DNA from: Ignelater luminosus
Lineage: Eukaryota; Arthropoda; Insecta; Coleoptera; Elateridae
Direction: 5' to 3'
DNA length: 64,000 nucleotides
Assembly: GCA_011009095.1 (NCBI GenBank)
Contig: VTPC01005435.1
Coordinates: 87,895-151,894 of the forward strand
A program made the translations under genes and the position numbers. Shown here one piece after another: positions 1 to 13,900 of the stretch (the stretch's first letter is position 1; every line of letters begins with the position of its first letter). A model generated the notes under the pieces. It was not told where the DNA came from. It worked only from the letters and a program-made list of their open reading frames with translations, and did not search any database.

Positions 1-43
1 TTTAATAGTAAGACATAAATAATATACTGTAGATATGATTTAC

Positions 44-728
44 CTCTACACATTTCAACTAAATCATTTAGAATATCTCTTTTTAACCCTGAATTCGATT
101 TGATATATACCAGTCCAACAGTGATAAGTAAATAAAGTCTTGGTACAATATTGCCAGCATACTGAACCAATTCATACAGATCTGCTACTTTTCTACCTTT
201 CTGAAACTCATCCAACAAATATAATTCCATGTGTCGTAATTCATCAGTTATTGCCATATCTGCAAATCGTGATCAACAATAAATTAGTTTTCGAGACTTA
301 TTTATCAAGACTTACAAAGTTCATAGTAACTCTTTGGTGATAAAAGTGATGTTCGTAATTCAGCTAACATAGCACTAGCGTGTTTTAAAGCATCCATAAG
401 TTTATTCTTATCAAGACATCGCTTCAACTGGAAAGCTTGCACCTTAACAACTCCAAGAGCTTCATCAAGAAGTTTTTCTTGTTCTTCGACAGGTGATAAC
501 TGTTGAGGAGTTGCAGGCTGTAAATTAGACAAAAAAATTTAACAGTTAAATAATTAATTATGTGAGGTTATAATGGGTGTTTCACAAAGATTTACCGAAG
601 ACGATTTAAATAAATCTGAATAATTTATATTCCACATATATCCACCTTGAAACGTGCCCATTACATACAATCTTTTCCATATATGTGACGTATATAATTA
701 AAAACACTAAAAAATTATAACTTACCAT
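44..728 (-). CDS. VPS35: VPS35, retromer subunit (first three coding exons; 5' part of gene)
   Basis: VPS35 is the large cargo-binding scaffold of the retromer complex, which recycles receptors from endosomes to the Golgi or plasma membrane. Coding exons on the minus strand: 726-728 (the start ATG alone, followed directly by donor GTAAG), 316-517 and 44-259, after which a donor leads off the window. Spliced, the protein begins [21 protein letters not shown]. It then shows near-invariant family stretches such as [46 protein letters not shown] and the NIVPRLYLL helix typical of the VPS35 N-terminus that binds VPS26. An unspliced read from 532 (MSNLQ...) is an artefact: those five codons are intron plus acceptor CAG. 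About 140 residues of a roughly 800-residue protein are present. It is divergent from the gene starting at 1964. Identification is firm. Confidence 0.95.
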
Positions 729-1963
729 TTTTTAGGTGTCAAATAATTGGTTATAAATTGGAACACTATAGGTAACCAATCAATCTAAAAATAACTAGAG
801 TAACTAGATTTTTAGTGATTTATGGATTTACAAGTCAAACGAAAGCGAACAAATCTAAAATTTTTGTTTATTTGTTTGGGTTGAATTGTTTATAAAAATC
901 CCAAATAATTACAAAAATTTAAATATAAAAGAACACAATAGCCTGGTTTTTTTGTACTTTTTAAGACTGTTTTGATCGGTTTTGGTACTATTATTGTACT
1001 GATCAGTGACACTTATGCAATACTTAATTATTTTAGTTTCATTTGTTAAAAAGTTCTTGAAAGTTGGGAGAATCTTTTATAAATACACATAAATATTTTT
1101 TGATTGATGACATTAAACCAATGACGTCAAACGTCAAAATTCAAAAACAAGATTTAAAAATTTGACAGTTTAAGTGTGGTTTAAGTATTATGCTTCTGTT
1201 TGTTCAATAATTTAATAGAAGTCTTTAAATTAAAATTATAGGACAAAAAAGATTTGTTTTTCAAAGTAAGTTACTTTATTATTAGATATAACGCTTTACA
1301 ATTGTTAACATTATTGTTGGTCAACTTTCAATCTACATATATGATCTACCTACGTTCTACATTTTCGAAAAACGGGGGAATCACCGTAGTACATTATGTT
1401 TTATGTTTATACAATGTAATCTCTAATCTATTCATTTAATTAAACTTCATAATTTACATTATTATCATTATATATTATCATTTCACTTAAGGTCACAGAG
1501 TAAGAGATCTGTGAAATACAGCAGATACTTTGTAATACAATTAAATTGTACCTGTGGTAGATAAGATAATTAATATTATTTAATTTTTGGGTATTTTTAA
1601 ATCATTTACCGAATAAGTAAGATAATTAAATTTTCTCCTCTATAAATTATAGAAAATTTACCATCACCATCAGTGTAACATATACCTACAACAAAATTGT
1701 TGATAACAGTGCATGTAGCTAATAATTTTTGTGACATACAACATTGGAGAGAAATAAATACATAGGTATAAAATTACAATTAAAAAAGTAGTACATTTGA
1801 AAGTTCTAGTAAAATATTATTTGAATAGAGTGTCAACGTAATACTAATAATTTCAGTCTAAAACCAACAAAAGTTAAACATAATAATATGTTATTTTTTG
1901 GTTTTTAAATAAATTATTTTATACTAAGGATCTGATTTTCTTTTTCTTTAATTTAGGTAATTC
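729..1963. promoter_or_regulatory. Divergent intergenic/promoter region between VPS35 and paralogue A
   Basis: This 1.2-kb AT-rich gap lies between two divergent start codons and must hold both promoters unless noncoding exons extend further. I see no coding potential. The one strong motif is a palindromic cAMP-response element TGACGTCA at 1122-1129, overlapped by a CCAAT box at 1118-1122, with a second TGACG-like half (acgtcaaa) just downstream. A polypyrimidine tract ending in ATTTAG at 1950-1956 looks like a splice acceptor just before the paralogue A ATG, so an upstream noncoding exon is likely. Confidence 0.4.
1122..1129. promoter_or_regulatory. CRE palindrome TGACGTCA with adjacent CCAAT
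   Basis: The perfect 8-bp cAMP-response element is the site bound by CREB/ATF bZIP dimers, including ATF2-type factors. It sits in the divergent promoter region of VPS35 and paralogue A, immediately after a CCAAT box. Function is inferred from the motif and its position. Confidence 0.35.
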
Positions 1964-4900
1964 ATGGCTGCAGTAATGGCAGGGGAAGCACATGAGACTT
2001 ACGTTTTTGTAATTTTTTATTGTGATGAACAATTTGAATTTTATTTACCAAGTGATAGTACTGTAGGTAAGAACAAATATAAGATATAGACAAATAATAA
2101 TAATTTTTAATATAAGAATCAGATTTAATCAATTGCACTATTAACTAGCTTTTAACTGCACTGCTCCTAAAATAAAATATTTCACTCGCTACTAATATAA
2201 GTAAAGGTTAAAAGTGTCATTTTATTTGTTGAGTAAGTAGTTTAGGAGGTAAAGTCCATTCCAAGTTGTACCGTACGCTTCAGGCAATGCTTAATACGGT
2301 CAACTACATAAGATGTGATTAAAAAGATCATTTACAGAGAAGTGTTTTTTTTTTTACTTAATTATCGTATATTTACTTACAATTTATTTCTGATGATTAT
2401 CTATAAATTATCGTGGTATTTCTACAGAAACGTATTTTTTGTATTTACATTTAAAAAAAAATTTATAACAAGATTTTTCTTACAATATTTAGTTTCACAA
2501 AATATAATAAAAAGAAATTTCGTTTATATACATATACAAACGTAATTATTTGCCTTTAATTTTGTTAAGTTTAGTTGTAAATAAATATTTTAGATACATA
2601 TACGTATAATTTTGTTTATTTTAATTAATTAATTTTACTTGATTGTTCGTTACTATTTGCTAAGAAAACAAAATTCTTTTTTTTATTCATGAAATGGACT
2701 GTAAATATAATAGCTTTTCAGCCCCACCTCCTACGGTCCATTCCCATTTTTAAATTCCACATCCCCAAGAGTTGTCTTTTTGCCTCCCAAGAACACACAA
2801 GTGTTGTGCAAGTCCAAGTAACGCGCACCCCGGGTTATTGTATTAATTTCAATAATTGTTTTGTTTTACACTGTGTGTTCGTTTCTGTCTGTATCTTGGT
2901 CCCATTTCTTCAACTTTACGAGCCCCTCTTCAAAGGTAAGTAACCATCATTATTATTATTATTTACAGTCCGAGTTAATTTATCGCGTGAACGTATTTTT
3001 TTTTAATCGTTTACGCCCCAAATTTATTCTATAGAAAATATTGAAGAATCTTTCTTATAAACTTTGTGTGCAATATTGCTCTTTTGCAGGTATAGGATCC
3101 CANNNNNNNNNNNNNNNNNNNNNNNNNNNNNNNNNNNNNNNNNNNNNNNNNNNNNNNNNNNNNNNNNNNNNNNNNNNNNNNNNNNNNNNNNNNNNNNNNN
3201 NNATTATTATTATTATTTACAGTCCGAGTTAATTTATCGCGTGAACGTATTTTTTTTTGAATCGTTTACGCCACAAATTTATTCTATAGAAAATATTGAA
3301 GAATCTTTCTTATAAACTTTGTGTGCAATATTGCTCTTTTGCAGGTATAGGATCCCACAAATTAGTTTATTGTACAGTTCTCACAGTCTGCGTTCTTTTA
3401 TATGACAATATTTAGGGCTTTGCCGATGAATTAGCATCGGAACTTTACATTACATTATCTCATTTAATAAAGATCAGTACTAACAAATTTAGAAAATCAA
3501 ATAATACAAAATAAAACATGCTTTATTTGTGATGCACAATGTTACAAAAATACGTATACTTCTAGTACACTCCTGGAAAATTCTGTGTAGCAAATGTTCC
3601 TACAACCACTTTGAAGGGATAACAGGGGTTTTACAATAGGATTTAAAAGAGTATTTATTGCCACTTAAGGGTCTGTACGAATTTAAATGGAATGCACTAT
3701 ACCAGTGAATAGAGTGATCAGATTTTTCCTAATTTTGGAGATGTGTTAACTGCAGGAGAAGAAGCACTTAAATTAAACAATTCAATATTAATGAGATTAT
3801 TTTTTATAAAATGCTTTTTCTGACATAATATTTGAATGATTGTGAAATTAGAAAAACTGAACTATATTGACTGCAAAAGAATAATATATCAAATACAATT
3901 TATCAAGGAATTTACTAATATTGTTTTGGAATTGGGACTGTTTGTCAAGTCAATTTTATGCTGGGGACAGAACTCACGATCTGAGGACTGTGCTCAGAAA
4001 TTGGGAAGTCTGATCGCTCTTCCAGACAATTGCTTTTGCTTGGTTATTAGGGTAGCAATAAGAAAATTAGAATGTGCTTATACTTTAAATATAAAAAAAT
4101 TTAAATTGGATAAAAATTATTGTAGAGAAATCTTTAAAGATTTTCTGTCTAAAGAACCAATAGACTGAAGAAGCAACTAACTTCAAGTCCTAATCGTGAT
4201 GGAACAGACATACATCTGTACAATTTTTTAGACAGAAAACAGGATTACTTTTAAGCCACAGATGAGCATTATAATGCTAAAGATTTAGGACTGTTTATTG
4301 CTTTCTTATTAATATTATAAACTGTATTTTTCATTTTTTATTAACCTTTAGATTATTTTAATTTATTGATACAATACTTCAATTAATTAAGGATGAATAA
4401 TATGGTTTGTAATTCATAAGATTAGAAAGAAACAAATTGTTACACCCCCAAGGTGCATGTCATCAATAATGTCACAAGAAAGAGGTTATGTTGATTTCTT
4501 CTGTCAAAACTAGCAATAAGATTTTTTTCAATCATTAATCAGTTTTTATAATATAATGCTATACAAAAGGGGCCTATGTAGATAAGTTATTTTTCTCAAA
4601 GTTGCTCGAGCAGTAGTATATTATACTGTTGTAGAGGTTGTAAACAAGTTAGGGCCGGAGGCCTGGTGTGCCATAAAATTGTTTTATGATGTATCTTGCA
4701 GCTCGAGTTCATCAAAGCTTGTATAAAGGCTAGTGCATTTTACACATTGTAGTGCAGTGTTTGCAGTAATTAATAACATAATGACAACAAATGAACAAAA
4801 AATAACAATATTGATGAGGTAACTATTGAAAACTTTTATAAAAATTTGTGTCAATTCTATCAATTTCAAAAAAATAAAAAACACGTTAAAAAGAAATTTG

Positions 4901-7900
4901 AGAGGATTACGATCAGCCCTGTTTCATAAAATAAATAAGTTAAATGATTACTCAAGAATTATGTATTAGCGGGGTTGTATCATAAAGTAAATTTAATAAA
5001 TCGTATGTTTTGATTTTCAGAAAACTGTGTACTTTTGGAATGTTTGAAAGCACTAAATTTAAATCGTAGTAATAATTTATTAATTAGTTTTAAGTTAATG
5101 TAATTAGCTTTTTCTAAAACTTGTTGCATACAGTGTCTTCACATTTCGATGCTCACTATTGGGATCTTGGAAATTGTAAGAGATACGAAGTCAGTTAAAT
5201 TAGAAAAGATTTGGCTATTTTGGAGATCAGTTTACGTATGCTTTTGTTTTTTCAAAAAAGTTTATGGCTTACCAGATATTTGCTAAAAACGAAATTAATT
5301 TATTTTTTTAAAGTCAAATATCTCAGAAACGAGCAAAGATAGAAAAGAACGGCAAAGAGGGTGTTTTAGAGAATTTACTCCAAAACACAAAAAAATTATT
5401 TTCGCAATTGTTTTTTGTTTTACTTAGGCGGTGAAACGTAAATCCAATTTTTTCTAACGAAACGCCTACTTGATTTCCATATTAGTGAACTGCACGCCTT
5501 AAATGCTTTTCAGTGATACACGGTTTGACATAACTATTCTTTTGTTTTACCGAGTTATGAAGTGAAAATCATTTTTTATCATAGTGTGCCATGATATCTA
5601 ACACACACCAAGTCGTGGAGTTTTATCAAATAAATTCATTTGTTATGCAAAAATTGCTAAAACAAAATAAATATGCTTTGATAGGGCATAAGCTGCTTAT
5701 TTGATGCTATCTGTGAATGCTCAGTATCTTATAAAAGCATCTTTTGTTTTGTTTTAGCAATTGTTACATAACAAATGTAATTTATCTGACAAAAATCAAT
5801 GATTTTCATATGTTTAAAGCCATGGCACACTAAGTGGAAAATGCTTTCTATTTAAAAAAAAAAAATAAGATTATTTCGTTTTTAGCAAATATCTAGCAAG
5901 CTGTGAACTTTTTTGAGAAAACAAAAGCATAAGTAAACTAATATCCAAAATAGCCAAATCTTTTCTAATTTAACCGACTTCGTGTCTGTTACAATTTCTG
6001 AGATCCCAATAGTGAGCAGCGAAATGTGGACACACTGTATAGTCTGTTTCAATATTATAGAATTCAGAGTAGGCTTTGACTTTACCTCATTTTTGAAGTG
6101 TACAACAAACATAAGAAAATTCAGGTTTAAACCTAAAAGCACAAAAATCACATTGACAACTCTTGTTTAATGTTGTGTTCAGTAAGGTCCCCTTGAGAGC
6201 TATTTTTCCTTGGGATTGTCTCTTGTTCGTGTAGTTCGAATAATAATTAACATTTGAGAAACGAATCTGAGCAAAATGACAGATTTTTAACCTAAAAACA
6301 TTTATTTAGTAACTTTTAGCAAAACTTCGAAGTACATGTTAAGGCCTACTCTAAATTCTATAAAATATTGAAACAGACTAACGTAAAGAAGTAAAATATA
6401 TCGTAGATAGATTATGATTTACTATATGACATTTCTTTTATTCGGAATAGTAAATTTTGAAATATCTATTTGAAGTATTTTCATTGTCAGTGAATTTGAT
6501 GTTTTACTTTGAAAATAATGGCATTTAAATGTATTATACAAGAGTGGGCAGAGCTTACAGGGCTGCGACGAACATCACACACCGTGAGGTGACACCTACA
6601 GTTCGAAGCAAAGCAACCTCTGTAATAGTACTGTACGACAAAAGAAAAAGAAATTGAAGCAGGTCATGACTCATGCCGAGTGACAGTGTTCTTCACAAAT
6701 ATCTGTTGTTTTATTCATATTTTAATTTATAATTCTCATTTTGAAATGTCAAATTGAATTTGGTTTAACCTAACAATTCACAACTGTCAACCGCTACCTA
6801 CTCTCTTAGCAGTGTTGTCACATGGCACTGATCATGGCCTGCATTGACTTTGTGTTTTTCAATTGCATGATATAATATAGTACAGACTCTTTAATCCGAA
6901 CTAATTAAACCACCGGTTTAAAGAGATAAGTTTGGATTGCCGATATTTTTGGATTACTGGATAGTGAATACATATTAGGTTTTATGTGTTACTGAGAAGT
7001 AAAAAATTTTCTTCTTACATTTGATAATATCCATAATAGTAGATTTTCCAACGTTATAAATTTTAGATAATTGGGATGCTTGTTCACCTTCATCTAATTT
7101 ATTTAGAATCTCTACTTTTTGCAATAGGGTTAACGTGTGGTGCTTTCTTTTTCGCGACATGTTTGCACAGTAGTAATATTCCAACTAAGAATGATGTAAT
7201 TACGAAGCTTCCGGCTCACAAAAGGGATTTCCCCAAAACGGCCGGAGAATTACCCATAGAAAGCTAATCACGTGTTGTTTCTAGCTAGTTCTTCTAGTTT
7301 TATTGTGTCTGGCAATTCTACAATCTGAACGACTTTTGTTAAGCTGCACTTTGTTCGAGTTATAAGAGTCTTATTCGGACCATTGATTTGGGCTTCGGTA
7401 GTTCAGAGTTCTGAATGTTCGGATTACAGAGTCTGTACTGTATACATACATGTACTTGAGCAATCTTGGTTTTTCTTTGTAAAGCCTTACAATGCAATAT
7501 TCAGTATTGTACATATTGTGATGCATGTACATGAGAATTGAATCAATGAATTAATTTTATTTTTTTGATGTTTATAAATATTTTGTAATGATTTTCTGAT
7601 ATTTGATTGATAACCTAAATAAGACCACTTTGATCAACACGTGACAACTTCAATCAAACTGACAGTTAATTTTTTTTTTAAACAATTTTACATTTAATTT
7701 TCGTTTTTTTAATAATTAAAATTTTTGTTTTATGTTCTTAATATCTCCAAATTTGACTTATTTTTTTGTTTACCACCTTTTTTTTTTTATTCTTGTTTAC
7801 CTCACTTCTCCACAACCTTTTAACTTTACACTTCCTATTCCTTTTCTGCGGACCTCCTTGCTTCCATACACCCTTCGTAGAGTCGGTCTTCCTCTGTTAA

Positions 7901-10900
7901 TGAAGACAACCTTCTTTAGTACGTCGCTGTTTGGTCCACCGGTTGCTTAAGTCCGCACCAAAGACATTCGGACAACACATATCAAAGATTCCATTATTCC
8001 TCCACACAATAAAATGTATTAGAAGGTAAGTAAATTAAATAATAATGCTACTCTTCTTTAAATATGTTAGATAATTTTTATTATTGTGAACTGTTTCTTT
8101 CTTTCAGGACCGAATTGGTTTGAATGTACATGAAGAAAATAAAAACTCGAAACTAATAATGACTTGAAATGAAAATATATTGTTATTTATTTTAGTTTAT
8201 AGTCTTGGCATTCAATAAAGTTTTTCTTTTTATTTTAATTTTTTCTTTAAAGATCACAACTTGTCTAAAATAAGTAACACTCACATTAACTCTCTGGCTT
8301 TTATTTCTTGTTACTCCGTTTTAATAACTAACTTATTCTTCCTGCCATTTAATACAACCTCTTTATTCCTTTTTAACTCCGTCACCCATACAGTAAAATA
8401 AACTCGATAATATCGTTCACTAATCTTCGTTTATTATCAATACTTTTAAATAACTTCTACATAAACTCGAATTCAAATCTTCAAAAATTATTTTAACCGC
8501 AACAACTTTTCAACTCAATATAAAATGTTTTTCTCTAAAAACTCTTATTAACAAAATTCAATTCAAAAAAAACATACCAAACTTTTTCTAAAAATTATTA
8601 TCAACAAACTTCTCTTCAATTGTCCTTTTTCTAAAAAAAAAAAACTATTACATAATCAACTAATCTTACAAATTTCATTTGATTAAAGTATCTAAAATTT
8701 AATTCATCAATTATTATGTTATTATACTTGATTTGATGTATTTTTCTACATTATAAAATGTCACTACATGAAATGGATGTCATTTCATTTTTATCAAATA
8801 GATAATTGTACTATAGGTTACCGTAACTTATTTAAAATATTCTCTTTAATTGTTTGATTAACTAACTGTCTGTTCTTATGCTCTTCAATAACTCTAATGA
8901 TATCATTATTCTTGTTGTTTTTCTTATTTAGGTATCATTTCAACCTTTTAATATCATTACAATATCTTCATATTTTTGGAATTTACATTCAATTTGAAGC
9001 TCAATAAAATCAGCTTGGAGATTTCCAACATCTGTTTACTTGGTAGACCAAGATGTTCTGTTGCTCTTACAATTTCATCGGTAATAAACTTAATTTTTGT
9101 ATTTATTATATAACATCTTAGTACTGAACCTTCAAAACACTTCCTTAAAATCACATTTGTAATCTAACAAATCAAGTCATCAAGTCAAGATGATTGATTA
9201 AAGTATCTAAAATTTAATTCATCAATTATTATGTTATTATACTTGATTTGATGTATTTTTCTACATTATAAAATGTCACTACATGAAATGGATGTCATTT
9301 CATTTTTATCAAATAGATAATTGTACTATAGGTTACCGTAACTTATACATTCTGTTTACTAGGAAAGGCAAAATCTTTTGCAGTGTTTTAGCATAAGTTA
9401 AAGACAGCTAATGAGTGCCATGGAAATTAGTAGAAGATGTTTGTTTAATTATCGGTTTAATAGATCATTCGTGAATCATAATACAGTTTGTAGCCAATTT
9501 TGGCATAAGTTTTGTTGTAAATAAAAAATTTTCAAATTTTAACTTTTGTCTTTTACTCTTACATCGCAAGATAATGAACAATCTAAAAGAAACAAACATA
9601 AATATATTATACGTACAATACATTGATGTTCTGAAGCTGCAAAAGCTACACCCCACATTCTAAATGCCATTTTCCTTGATAAGGTTTATCAAATCAGTTT
9701 TTACTTTTTATTCTTAGTAATGTAGCGATTTGTTAAATCTTATTTCGTTGATAAAACTTGCCAGACGATTTCTAATAGCTAGTGTGTGCTAACTGGTTAT
9801 TCTACTGCAATGGCATCTATGAATCATGAATACCTTTGATGATTCAGCCACTCTGTTCTTAATACAACTTAACTATCGAAAACAAATGCTAGCAGATTGT
9901 AAATCTCTGCATTCTCACTATGGTTGATTATATTAATGTAAAGACAAAGTGTGTATTGTAAAGAGCTGCTTGTTAATCATGTTTCATATATGTTTCTTCA
10001 GGGTCGGATGGAGGTTTAGCAGGGCCTCGGGAAAAAGCGTTAATGGAACCCCAAAATATTTGCAGAAAAGAAGAATGATTAAAAAATTATTATTTTTTAC
10101 TTCTTTCAATTTGCATAGCGAAAGTATTATAAATTAAAAAATATGTAACCTAAAGATTACAGTCTACAAATACCCAACCAATTTAATTTCAGTTAAAAGG
10201 TCTTAAAAAAATGAAGTTTAACTTTTTATTATCCAGTGTAAAATATGAAACATAGAAAATTAAATATCTGATACTTAAGTGGTTCCAAATTAATAAAACC
10301 ACAAATTATACTAATAAATCATATTCATATATTTATCTAATAAAGAATGTATTTGTTATGAATAATGCTATCACTGATATGACTGACTCACTGCTTGATA
10401 ATTTTAATTAGATTATATTTTTATACGGTTTGATATTATTGCTTAATAATAATAAAACATTATTACAGAGGATGTCAAATTACAAATATATGAGAAGACC
10501 AAAGTTCGTCCTTCCAAACAGAACATAACAGGTTGGACCAATGATCCAATTAATGAATATCAACTACTATCATCCTTCTTGCCGTTGCGACAAAATATTC
10601 TTTGGGTTTTATCTACTGATAATGGAAATGCTTTTATTGAAAATAATTATTCCACAGTTGGTTACCCACAGCTGACAAACATGTTACTGGATCAGATTTC
10701 TAGAGAAGAAACAGAAGGTATTTTATATTTTTATTTGTTATTCATCAAGGAGGAGTAGCATTGAGGGCCTAAATCGGCTCCAGATGGACAGTATGTTAGA
10801 ATATCTTATCTATCAATTGCAACTATTAATTTCACCGACTTTTATTCGAGAACGAACTATTTGGCATATTTCAGATTTCCCATACTAATTCCCTATAGCA

Positions 10901-13900
10901 AATGTTGAAACGAACACGGTGTATAAAAAATCCCAAGCTAGTTGTAGTTGAGAGTTGCTAATGTATAAAAATGATAGCTATATTTCAAGTGTGGAAGTAG
11001 AGCTAAAGAGGAAACGTGGCACTTCTGGTTTTCTCATTTTGCACTTTATATACAGGGTGATCATTTTAAAACTTCCCACCTTGAATAACTCTTTAATTAG
11101 TAAAATTATCAAAAATCGCTGAGACGCGTCGGTTTTTTTTTTGGAGGGGGACATTTAATAACCTATTCTAATCAGTTGGGAAACTTCCACCCTCCCCCCC
11201 AACCACCCCCGCCCCAAATGTCTAAATGGGACTACCCCATGTGCGATACATCATTTTAAAGGGTATAAGATTCTCAATCTTTCACATCAAAGAAAATGAA
11301 AATCGGCCCAGCCATTCATGAATTAGGGGCAAAAATGGATTTAATTCAATAAATACGTTTCTGTCTCTAGTTCAAGAACAGCTGGACTGATATTAATTTT
11401 CTTTGATGTAAGAGATTGAGAATCTTATACCCTTTAAAATGATATATCACACATAGAGTAGTGGCATTTAAAATTTTTGAAAACTTTCACCCTCCTCTCA
11501 ACCACTCCCACCCCAATCCTCTTATTTTTTAGCAAGAAATAAAAAGTAGGACAATACCCCACATGTGGTATTTAAAATTAGTAGTATTTAGAGATATGGA
11601 GGATTTGACGAAAATAATTAAACTTGAAATTTGAATGTTTTAATTGTCTGGTATCAACAGGATGGTGCACCACCACATTATTCACTTCATGTTAGAGAAT
11701 ATCTAGATGAAGGTTTTCCTAATAGATGGATAGGAAGACGTAATCCAATGGAATGGCCGGCTTGATTTTTTTCTTTGGGTGTATTTAAAATCACGTGTGT
11801 ATCACTCAAAACCTCGAGATCTTGAAGAACTGAAAGAAAAGATCAAGTGGGGTAAGATCAGGAGATCTAGCCGGCCATTTCATTGAATTACTAAGTCTTC
11901 CTATCCATCTATCAGGAAAGACTTCATCTAGATATTCTCTCACACAAAGTGAATAATGTGGTGGTGCACCATCTTGTTGATACCAAACGATTAAAACATT
12001 CAAATTTCAAGTTTAATTATTTTAGTCAAATCCTAAAATCTCTATCTCTAAAAACTACTAATTTTAAATACCACATGTGGGGTATTGCTGGACTCAGAAA
12101 AAATCTACTTTTTATTTCTTGCTAAAAAATAAGGAGGTTCCATTCAGAAAAAAGTCAATGACATCATAAGTCCCAGAGCAGTAAACTAAAAACAAAAAAA
12201 TTAAATTGACGTATCTGAGCTTTTCTTCCAAACAGTGATAATAAAAAAAATTAGAATTTTATATTATATTAACATAAATTATTTTATTTACAGAAATTAC
12301 AGATGTTCAAGCTTGCATTAGCTTTATCGCTGGGTTCATATCAGGGTATGGTGATAATCATGTTGAATTCCATGATTGCTCTTTAGAGACAGCAATTATA
12401 GAAGCTTGTTTTACTTCTGTCCAGTCTGTAAGTAACATTTTCTTGTGTTATAATATTCTTCTTTTATAAAATTCCACTTTTAGCGTAAGATAATTGCACT
12501 GTATTTCCACAATGATGATGATCCTTTTTCAAAAATGCTTTGTCCACATTTTATTAATGGTGAAATTAGAAATATTCTGGAAGAATCTTATTATGTAATG
12601 GGTTGGGATGTGAGTGAAGAAATGTTTCACAGTGCCTTAAAGAACTCATTAAATAAAAATATTGATTTTGAACCGGCTAAAATTATGATCACTGAAAAAA
12701 AGGCAGCACTGCTCTTTCTTTATCCTATTGAAAATTCTATCACAGTGTTTTCCGTACTACATGGCAAGGAAGTAGACACTAAAGATGTTCTTACTGCATT
12801 GCAAGCAATTCAGAAAAATTTTACAGTTGAAATTGAAAATGAAATTGAACTGGAAAATATAAAGGAGAAAAATCAAACACAAAATGATATCGGGTAGGTT
12901 TAGTAAATGTATTCACACTACTACCTAAAAGAAATAAAATAAAATCTTTATTCATTTTTTCTATAAAGAAAAGATGTTCAGAGATTATAAGCATAATAAT
13001 AGCATATGCATTGGTTTAGAGGTTATTATAGTAATAACAATAATAACTTGGTTATAGTTCAAAAGAATTTCAACAACTCATGTATGACCGTTTGGGTGAT
13101 AGAGATTATGATTGTTTTGAATATAACGAACACGAACACTTAAAAAGTAAAATAGGTTTCGCTAAATTTGGCCCACCACAAAGTGAAGAAGGGTATTATG
13201 AAAAACAAAACAAGAGTATTGAAGAGACATATAAACAGATATGTACTTATAATAGTAAGTATTTATTTTATTTTTTAAATGCTTTTCGGTAGTACAATAT
13301 CTTATAGTCACTAAATCTGTTGCAAATTAAATGCAAATGTTTTTAGATATGAGTATAAGTTTTTAGTTTTACTTATAATATTGTACTATGCATTCTCATT
13401 TTTGATATAATTAGAATCTTTTGGTATTTCCTTTTGAAATTAATTCAATTATTATATAATGTGTTCTGAGTATATTTTTGTCACTACCAGGTATAAAATT
13501 CATTTTGCATGCCTTTTCTCTAATAACATATTTTACTTAAAATAATAATTTATGACCTGTTTGAGCAATTCTTTGAAAACATCAGTTTTCTTTTTAATTA
13601 TCTTTTCTTTTTATTTTAGATAAATATTCAGAATGGAAAGATCAAGTGTTTGTATCCTTTATTTACAACTGTTTAGAACCAATGCCAGAAGAAAAGATTG
13701 CAAGGGCGAAAAAGTATCCTGATTATAACCCAAACACAGACATGTCTCCAGTTCCAGTCTATGTAATTCGTAAATGTATAGGTAGTGATAATCCATGTCG
13801 TGTGTTTATTGACAGTGATAATCGAATGTACAACTCGTGGGAAGATTACATTGAAGATAATAAGCTCCACAAATGTACAATGGTATTACCAAGAACTGGG

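Larger units (their letters stand above)
2067..10468 (+). other. Intron 1 of paralogue A (8.4 kb, repeat-filled)
   Basis: The equivalent intron in paralogue B is under 0.5 kb, so this intron grew by insertions: the gap-flanking duplication (2949-3357), a foldback element (5128-6040), a smaller hairpin (6041-6382), a Tigger-like element (6878-7440) and a direct repeat pair (8679-9345). At 3836-4168 there is a 110-codon open stretch that I cannot identify. At 7720-8230 there is pyrimidine-rich sequence with an intron-like GTAAGT...TTTCAG unit and an AATAAA. Otherwise nothing is recognised. Confidence 0.8.

Noticed and set aside
140-340. 66-codon plus-strand open frame at the left edge
   Set aside because: It lies antisense to VPS35 exons 2-3, whose minus-strand reading matches the family; the plus frame is a shadow.
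2315-2545. 76-codon Phe/Ile/Tyr-rich plus-strand frame after paralogue A exon 1
   Set aside because: T-rich chance frame inside intron 1; no domain or homologue in paralogue B.
7720-8230. Intron-like GTAAGT...CTTTCAG segment with AATAAA considered as a spliced noncoding RNA gene
   Set aside because: No conserved structure or promoter was visible; kept only as intron content.
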